This document shows, piece after piece, positions 59,811 to 64,000 of a DNA stretch of 64,000 nucleotides; positions within the stretch are counted from its first letter, which is position 1, and each line of letters starts with the position of its first letter. The notes under the pieces were generated by a model. The model was given only the letters and a program-made list of their open reading frames with translations. It was not told the origin of the DNA and made no database searches. A program made the position numbers and the translations under genes. Where the stretch lies: assembly GCF_004342285.1 (NCBI RefSeq), contig NZ_SMCV01000004.1, positions 1-64,000 of the forward strand, written 5' to 3'. This stretch comes from Klebsiella sp. BIGb0138 (lineage in GTDB: Bacteria; Pseudomonadota; Gammaproteobacteria; Enterobacterales; Enterobacteriaceae).

Positions 59811-61103
59811 ATGGATATTTCAGTTACAGCTGCAAAAACCGGGCGTCGTCGTTATCTGACGCTGTTTATGATCTTTATTACCGTCGTCATTTGCTATGTT
59901 GACCGCGCGAACCTTGCCGTGGCGTCGGCGCATATTCAGGAGGAGTTTGGTATCACCAAAGCGGAAATGGGCTATGTTTTTTCTGCTTTTGCCTGGCTTT
60001 ATACGCTCTGCCAGATCCCCGGCGGCTGGTTCCTTGACCGGGTCGGTTCACGACTGACGTACTTTATCGCTATTTTTGGCTGGTCGGTAGCGACGCTGTT
60101 CCAGGGATTCGCCACAGGGCTGATGTCATTGATTGGCCTGCGGGCGATTACCGGGATTTTTGAAGCCCCGGCCTTCCCGACCAACAATCGGATGGTCACC
60201 AGCTGGTTCCCGGAGCATGAACGCGCTTCCGCCGTCGGGTTTTACACTTCCGGGCAGTTTGTGGGGCTGGCGTTCCTGACCCCGCTGCTGATCTGGATTC
60301 AGGAGATGCTCAGCTGGCACTGGGTGTTTATCGTGACCGGCGGGATCGGCATTATCTGGTCCTTAATCTGGTTTAAGGTCTATCAGCCGCCGCGTCAGAC
60401 GAAAAGCATCAGCCAGGCGGAACTGGACTATATTCGCGACGGCGGCGGGCTGGTGGATGGCGATGCGCCGGTTAAAAAAGCGGCGCGACAGGCGCTGAGC
60501 AAAGCCGACTGGAAACTGGTGTTCCATCGTAAACTGATCGGCGTCTACCTGGGACAGTTTGCCGTGACCTCCACGCTGTGGTTCTTCCTCACCTGGTTCC
60601 CGAACTACCTGACGCAGGAGAAAGGGATCACGGCGCTGAAGGCCGGCTTTATGACCACCGTGCCCTTCCTGGCCGCTTTCTTCGGCGTACTGCTCTCCGG
60701 CTGGCTGGCGGATCGACTGGTGAAAAAAGGCTTCTCGCTAGGGGTGGCGCGTAAAACGCCGATTATCTGCGGTCTGTTGATCTCTACCTGCATTATGGGC
60801 GCTAACTATACTAACGACCCGGTCTGGATCATGGTACTGATGGCGGTGGCGTTCTTCGGCAACGGCTTTGCCTCCATTACCTGGTCGCTGGTCTCCTCGC
60901 TGGCGCCAATGCGGCTGATTGGCCTGACGGGGGGCGTGTTTAATTTCGTCGGCGGGCTGGGCGGGATCACCGTTCCGCTGGTGATTGGTTATCTGGCGCA
61001 GGACTATGGTTTTGGTCCGGCACTGGTTTATATCGCCGCCGTCGCGCTGATTGGCGCCCTGTCGTATATCTTGCTGGTGGGCGATGTTAAACGTGTAGGT
61101 TAA
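59811..61103 (+). CDS. dgoT: D-galactonate transporter DgoT (MFS, anion:cation symporter)
   Basis: A 430-residue MFS permease of the ACS family. Helix 1 has [17 protein letters not shown] with the galactonate-binding Arg of E. coli, and motif A-like [14 protein letters not shown] follows helix 2. It imports D-galactonate with protons. The 169-bp gap after dgoD is partly AT-rich and holds CTGTA-TTT-TACAG (59751-59763) and a GGGCAT / ATGCCC hairpin, which may reduce read-through. A GGAG ribosome-binding site precedes the start. Confidence 0.96.
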   Translation: MDISVTAAKTGRRRYLTLFMIFITVVICYVDRANLAVASAHIQEEFGITKAEMGYVFSAFAWLYTLCQIPGGWFLDRVGSRLTYFIAIFGWSVATLFQGFATGLMSLIGLRAITGIFEAPAFPTNNRMVTSWFPEHERASAVGFYTSGQFVGLAFLTPLLIWIQEMLSWHWVFIVTGGIGIIWSLIWFKVYQPPRQTKSISQAELDYIRDGGGLVDGDAPVKKAARQALSKADWKLVFHRKLIGVYLGQFAVTSTLWFFLTWFPNYLTQEKGITALKAGFMTTVPFLAAFFGVLLSGWLADRLVKKGFSLGVARKTPIICGLLISTCIMGANYTNDPVWIMVLMAVAFFGNGFASITWSLVSSLAPMRLIGLTGGVFNFVGGLGGITVPLVIGYLAQDYGFGPALVYIAAVALIGALSYILLVGDVKRVG

Positions 61104-61117
61104 TCCAGCCCGATGCT

Positions 61118-61150
61118 ATACCCTGATGTGAACGTTGTGCATCAGGGTAT
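61118..61150 (+). promoter_or_regulatory. Perfect hairpin over the yidR ribosome-binding site
   Basis: An 11-bp perfect inverted repeat ATACCCTGATG (61118-61128) / CATCAGGGTAT (61140-61150) with an 11-nt loop ends four bases before the yidR ATG. The only Shine-Dalgarno candidate (AGGG, 61144-61147) is inside the right arm. No T run follows, so it is not a standard dgoT terminator. It could regulate translation, or be a protein operator. Confidence 0.65.
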
Positions 61151-61154
61151 CTCT

Positions 61155-62381
61155 ATGAAACAAGTCACCTTTGCTTCCCGTCATCATCAGCTTACCAATA
61201 CTCGTACCTGGACCGCGGACAGCCAGTGGCTGGTCTTTGACGTTCGCCCGTCGGGCGCCTCCTTTACCGGCAAGACGATTGAGCGGGTGAATGTGCAAAC
61301 CGGTGACGTAGAAACCCTCTATCATGCCGGGCACGGTGCCCATGTTGGCGTGGTGACCGTTCATCCTGCGCAAGATAAATATGTTTTTATTCATGGGCCT
61401 GAGCATCCTGATGACGACTGGCAGTACGATTTTCACCACCGTCGTGGCGTGGTGACGTATCAGGGCGAAACGCACAACCTCGACGCCATGGATATCACCG
61501 CGCCGTATACGCCAGGCGCCCTGCGCGGCGGCAGCCATGTCCATGTTTACAGCCCGGACGGGCAGTATGTGAGTTTTACCTATAACGATCATGTCCTGCA
61601 CGAGCGCTCGCCCGCGCTGGATCTACGTAACGTCGGGGTGGCGACGCCCTATGGCCCGGTGACGCCGGGGGGGCAGCATCCGCGTGAATATAGCGGCAGC
61701 CACTGGTGCGTGCTGGTGAGCCGGACGACGCCGACGCCGCTCCCGGGCAGCGATGAGATAAACCGGGCGTATGAAGAAGGCTGGGTGGGTAACCATGCGC
61801 TGGCATTTATCGGCGATACGCTGTCGATAGGGGGCGAAAAAATCCCGGAGCTGTTTATGGTAACCCTGCCCGACAGCGAACGGGGCTGGAAGCAGCAGGG
61901 CGATGCGCCTCTGGCGGGCACCGATGCTACTCTGCCGGCGCCGCCGGCCGGGGTGGTGCAGCGACGTTTAACCTTCACTCATCATCGCCGCTATCCCGGG
62001 CTGGTCAATACGCCGCGCCACTGGGTGCGGGCAAACCCGCAGGCAACGCAGATCGCATTTTTGATGCGCGATGAGGCCGGAGTGGTTCAGCTGTGGCTTA
62101 TATCGCCGCAGGGTCGCGATATGCGGCAATTAACTCACAACGTGAATGATATTCAATCGGCCTTTAACTGGCACCCGTCGGGGGAATGGCTGGGATTTGT
62201 ACTGGATAATCGTCTGGCTATTTGCCATGCCCGCAGCGGTGAAATCACCTTTTTGACGGCCGATCATGAAAATCCGCCTTCCGCGGACGCAGTGGTATTT
62301 TCTCCGGACGGGAAACAGCTGGCCTGGATGCAGGAAGTGGGCGGCTATCGTCAACTGTGGATAACCGAAGTCACGTTTTAA
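61155..62381 (+). CDS. yidR: DUF3748 beta-propeller-like protein YidR
   Basis: A 408-residue protein of the DUF3748 family, close to E. coli YidR. Repeated TolB/WD40-like beta-blades (WTADSQWLVFDVR, YSPDGQYVSFTYND, WHPSGEWLGFVLDN, FSPDGKQLAWMQE) suggest a beta-propeller fold. No signal peptide is obvious. The frame opens 14 codons earlier (61113), but that extension runs through the hairpin, and MKQVTF is the family start. It follows dgoT by 51 bp in the same direction and could be its cotranscript. Function unknown. Confidence 0.88.
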   Translation: MKQVTFASRHHQLTNTRTWTADSQWLVFDVRPSGASFTGKTIERVNVQTGDVETLYHAGHGAHVGVVTVHPAQDKYVFIHGPEHPDDDWQYDFHHRRGVVTYQGETHNLDAMDITAPYTPGALRGGSHVHVYSPDGQYVSFTYNDHVLHERSPALDLRNVGVATPYGPVTPGGQHPREYSGSHWCVLVSRTTPTPLPGSDEINRAYEEGWVGNHALAFIGDTLSIGGEKIPELFMVTLPDSERGWKQQGDAPLAGTDATLPAPPAGVVQRRLTFTHHRRYPGLVNTPRHWVRANPQATQIAFLMRDEAGVVQLWLISPQGRDMRQLTHNVNDIQSAFNWHPSGEWLGFVLDNRLAICHARSGEITFLTADHENPPSADAVVFSPDGKQLAWMQEVGGYRQLWITEVTF

Positions 62382-62382
62382 A

Positions 62383-62715
62383 TCAAGGTGCGGTCAGGGT
62401 TGCTGGCGGAATGACCGAGTTGGTCGCCAGCGCCTTTTGCTCGCTCTTTTCCACACGCGATTTTATCGAGCTGTCAGTACGGAACATATCCCACGGCAGC
62501 AGCAGGGTGTCCATCACCGCCGTGAAGGGCATATCAAGGGCGACCAGGGATTTCGTCCCCCAGTTGGCATCATTACTCCCCAGCATTTGCGCGCTGGCTC
62601 GGGTTCCCGGATAGGTTCCTTCTTTTCCGCCGGTATGCGACATCACGCTGGAGCAACCGCTCAAACTTACCATCCCGCTGAACAGGACCAGCTTTAACAG
62701 ACCGCTTTTCATCAT
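62383..62715 (-). CDS. yidQ: DUF1375 lipoprotein YidQ
   Basis: A 110-residue predicted outer-membrane lipoprotein. The signal peptide ends in lipobox LSGC with Cys21 as the lipidated residue. The mature part is short and polar, with a hydrophobic VALDMPFTAVMDTLLLPWDMF segment typical of DUF1375. Length matches E. coli YidQ. It is convergent with yidR (one base between stops) and divergent from ibpA. Function unknown. Confidence 0.92.
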   Translation of the reverse strand: MMKSGLLKLVLFSGMVSLSGCSSVMSHTGGKEGTYPGTRASAQMLGSNDANWGTKSLVALDMPFTAVMDTLLLPWDMFRTDSSIKSRVEKSEQKALATNSVIPPATLTAP

Positions 62716-63021
62716 TCTTCCATCGTTGTTTCGGCATTGAGATAACCTTTATATCGGTTATATCGAGCCATCCCGTGAATGCCTAGCGTTATTGCGCCGC
62801 ACTGTGGCAGGCATCGCATTTTGCTTTTTGTGCTCTCCCCAGTCTAAGCAATCAGCGGGAAACTGCAAAAAAAATTGGCCTTCCGCGCTTGAAAACAGTG
62901 GGAGGAACCACATTTTAATAATGTGGCCCGATGAGGATACGCCTGCGGGGTATTCCGGGTGATAACGACCTGTCCATGATGGAAGGTCATAAATTCTCGC
63001 TGATTTCAGGAGCTATTTATT
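62716..63021 (+). promoter_or_regulatory. Sigma-32 promoter and ROSE-type RNA thermometer of ibpA
   Basis: A heat-shock promoter has -35 CTTGAAA (62888-62894), a 13-bp spacer and -10 CCACATTT (62908-62915). The leader of about 100 nt ends in TCGCT (62997-63001) and AGGAG (63008-63012), the UYGCU/Shine-Dalgarno pair that closes the last hairpin of ROSE thermometers at low temperature. The part nearer yidQ (62716-62870) shows no other clear signal. Confidence 0.85.
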
Positions 63022-63435
63022 ATGCGTAATTTCGATCTCTCTCCGCTGTATCGTTCTGCCATTGGTTTTGACCGCCTTTTTAATCTGTTAGAGAACAATC
63101 AGAGCCAGAGTAATGGCGGCTACCCTCCGTACAACGTCGAGCTGGTAGATGAAAACCATTATCGCATCGCTATCGCCGTTGCCGGCTTTGCTGAGAGCGA
63201 ACTGGAGATCACCGCGCAGGATAATCTGCTGATCGTGAAAGGCTCCCATACGGCCGAGCAGAAAGAACGGACCTATCTTTATCAGGGGATCGCCGAGCGC
63301 AACTTTGAGCGCAAATTCCAGCTCGCGGAAAATATTCATGTCCGCGGCGCCAACCTGGTGAACGGTCTGCTGTATATCGATCTGGAACGCGTGATTCCGG
63401 AAGCCGATAAGCCACGCCGTATCGCCATCAACTAA
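63022..63435 (+). CDS. ibpA: Small heat shock protein IbpA
   Basis: A 137-residue holdase of the alpha-crystallin (Hsp20) family that binds aggregating proteins and hands them to DnaK/ClpB. The alpha-crystallin domain runs from about residue 35 ([23 protein letters not shown]) to about 120. The C-terminal IXI-type motif (residues about 130-137, RRIAIN) is retained. It is first in ibpAB. Confidence 0.97.
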   Translation: MRNFDLSPLYRSAIGFDRLFNLLENNQSQSNGGYPPYNVELVDENHYRIAIAVAGFAESELEITAQDNLLIVKGSHTAEQKERTYLYQGIAERNFERKFQLAENIHVRGANLVNGLLYIDLERVIPEADKPRRIAIN

Positions 63436-63548
63436 TCCTGTTGGGTCGCCAGCGCGGCCCGATCCCGGAAAACTTGCTCGCCGTCAGGGAGCAAATGCGG
63501 GTTTTAAACCCGCGGCACTTACTCGCTTCTTAGAAGGAGAAACAGACT
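63436..63548 (+). promoter_or_regulatory. ibpA-ibpB intercistronic region with second RNA thermometer
   Basis: The 113-bp spacer holds the hairpin GCGGGTTTTAAACCCGC (63497-63513). Close to ibpB it has TCGCT (63523-63527) followed by AAGGAG (63534-63539). This repeats the ROSE-like pairing seen before ibpA. In E. coli a separate thermometer before ibpB has been reported. Confidence 0.75.
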
Positions 63549-63977
63549 ATGCGTAACTACGATTTATCCCCGCTGCTGCGTCAATGGATCGGTTTTGACA
63601 AACTGGCCAGCGCACTGCAAACCACCAGCGAAAACCAGGGCTTCCCGCCGTATAACATTGAGAAAAGCGACGATAACCACTATCGCATCACCCTTGCGTT
63701 GGCCGGTTTCCGTCAGGAAGATCTGGATATTCAGTTGGAAGGGACGCGCCTGAGCGTGAAAGGGACGCCGCAGCAGGCGGACAAAGAAACACAATGGCTG
63801 CATCAGGGGTTAGTCAACCAGGCCTTTAGCCTGAGCTTTACCCTGGCAGAAAATATGGAAGTCTCTGGTGCGACCTTCAACAACGGTTTGTTGCATATTG
63901 ATTTAACCCGCAACGAGCCAGAGGCGGTTATCCCGCAGCGTATCGCCATCAGCGAGCGCCCGGCCCTCGATAGCTAA
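63549..63977 (+). CDS. ibpB: Small heat shock protein IbpB
   Basis: A 142-residue Hsp20 protein, paralogue of IbpA (about half identical). The alpha-crystallin domain begins at [23 protein letters not shown] (around residue 34), and the IXI motif is in PQRIAISE. It forms mixed assemblies with IbpA that ease disaggregation. Its stop is 23 bp from the right window edge, so its terminator is not visible. Confidence 0.97.
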   Translation: MRNYDLSPLLRQWIGFDKLASALQTTSENQGFPPYNIEKSDDNHYRITLALAGFRQEDLDIQLEGTRLSVKGTPQQADKETQWLHQGLVNQAFSLSFTLAENMEVSGATFNNGLLHIDLTRNEPEAVIPQRIAISERPALDS

Positions 63978-64000
63978 GCCGACTTCGCATACAAGGCCCC

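Overview
The window is a contiguous piece of the oriC-proximal backbone of an enterobacterial chromosome. Gene content, protein lengths and order match the Escherichia coli/Klebsiella replication-origin region read in the inverse of the usual E. coli map direction. No insertion sequence, prophage, integrase, CRISPR array or tRNA is visible. The GC-rich third positions, the REP/BIME repeats, the lack of bgl next to phoU and of tnaAB next to mnmE, and a family-9 pectate lyase between atp and glmUS point to Klebsiella sensu lato (Klebsiella/Raoultella) rather than Escherichia. The species cannot be fixed from the sequence alone.

Layout. (1) 1-340: leader and tandem promoters of a ribosomal RNA operon that runs leftward out of the window. 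(2) 477-10.5 kb: yieP-hsrA, the ribose operon rbsDACBKR on the minus strand with two RbsR-type palindromes, and kup. (3) 10.8-19 kb: ravA-viaA, asnA, asnC, mioC, oriC (about 15.93-16.21 kb), mnmG and rsmG. (4) 19.4-26.5 kb: the complete ATP synthase operon atpIBEFHAGDC. (5) 26.5-29.4 kb: the accessory segment, with a 23-codon ORF behind two CRP-like sites and a secreted pectate lyase behind a KdgR-like operator. (6) 29.4-38.5 kb: glmU-glmS, the Pho-regulated pstSCAB-phoU operon, and yieH. (7) 38.6-45.8 kb: adeP (PurR box), chrR/yieF, yieE, yidZ, mdtL, a frameshifted GNAT gene, and mnmE. (8) 45.8-55 kb: yidC-yidD-rnpA-rpmH on the minus strand, divergent from dnaA-dnaN-recF-gyrB. (9) 55.2-64 kb: yidA, the D-galactonate operon dgoRKADT, yidR, yidQ, and the heat-shock pair ibpA-ibpB with sigma-32 promoter and RNA thermometers.

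How the parts work together. Initiation of replication (oriC, dnaA, dnaN, recF, gyrB), ATP synthesis, tRNA wobble modification (mnmE with mnmG), membrane protein insertion (yidC/yidD), phosphate uptake, and amino-sugar precursor supply (glmU/glmS) are core functions. The sugar-acid and sugar modules (rbs, dgo, pectate lyase) each carry their own local operator.

Most noteworthy non-routine points: the small ORF with paired CRP sites after atpC; a one-base frameshift in the GNAT gene; a palindromic enterobacterial repeat separating dnaN from recF, with a second copy next to the kup start; a perfect hairpin that would bury the yidR ribosome-binding site; and a second RbsR-type operator.
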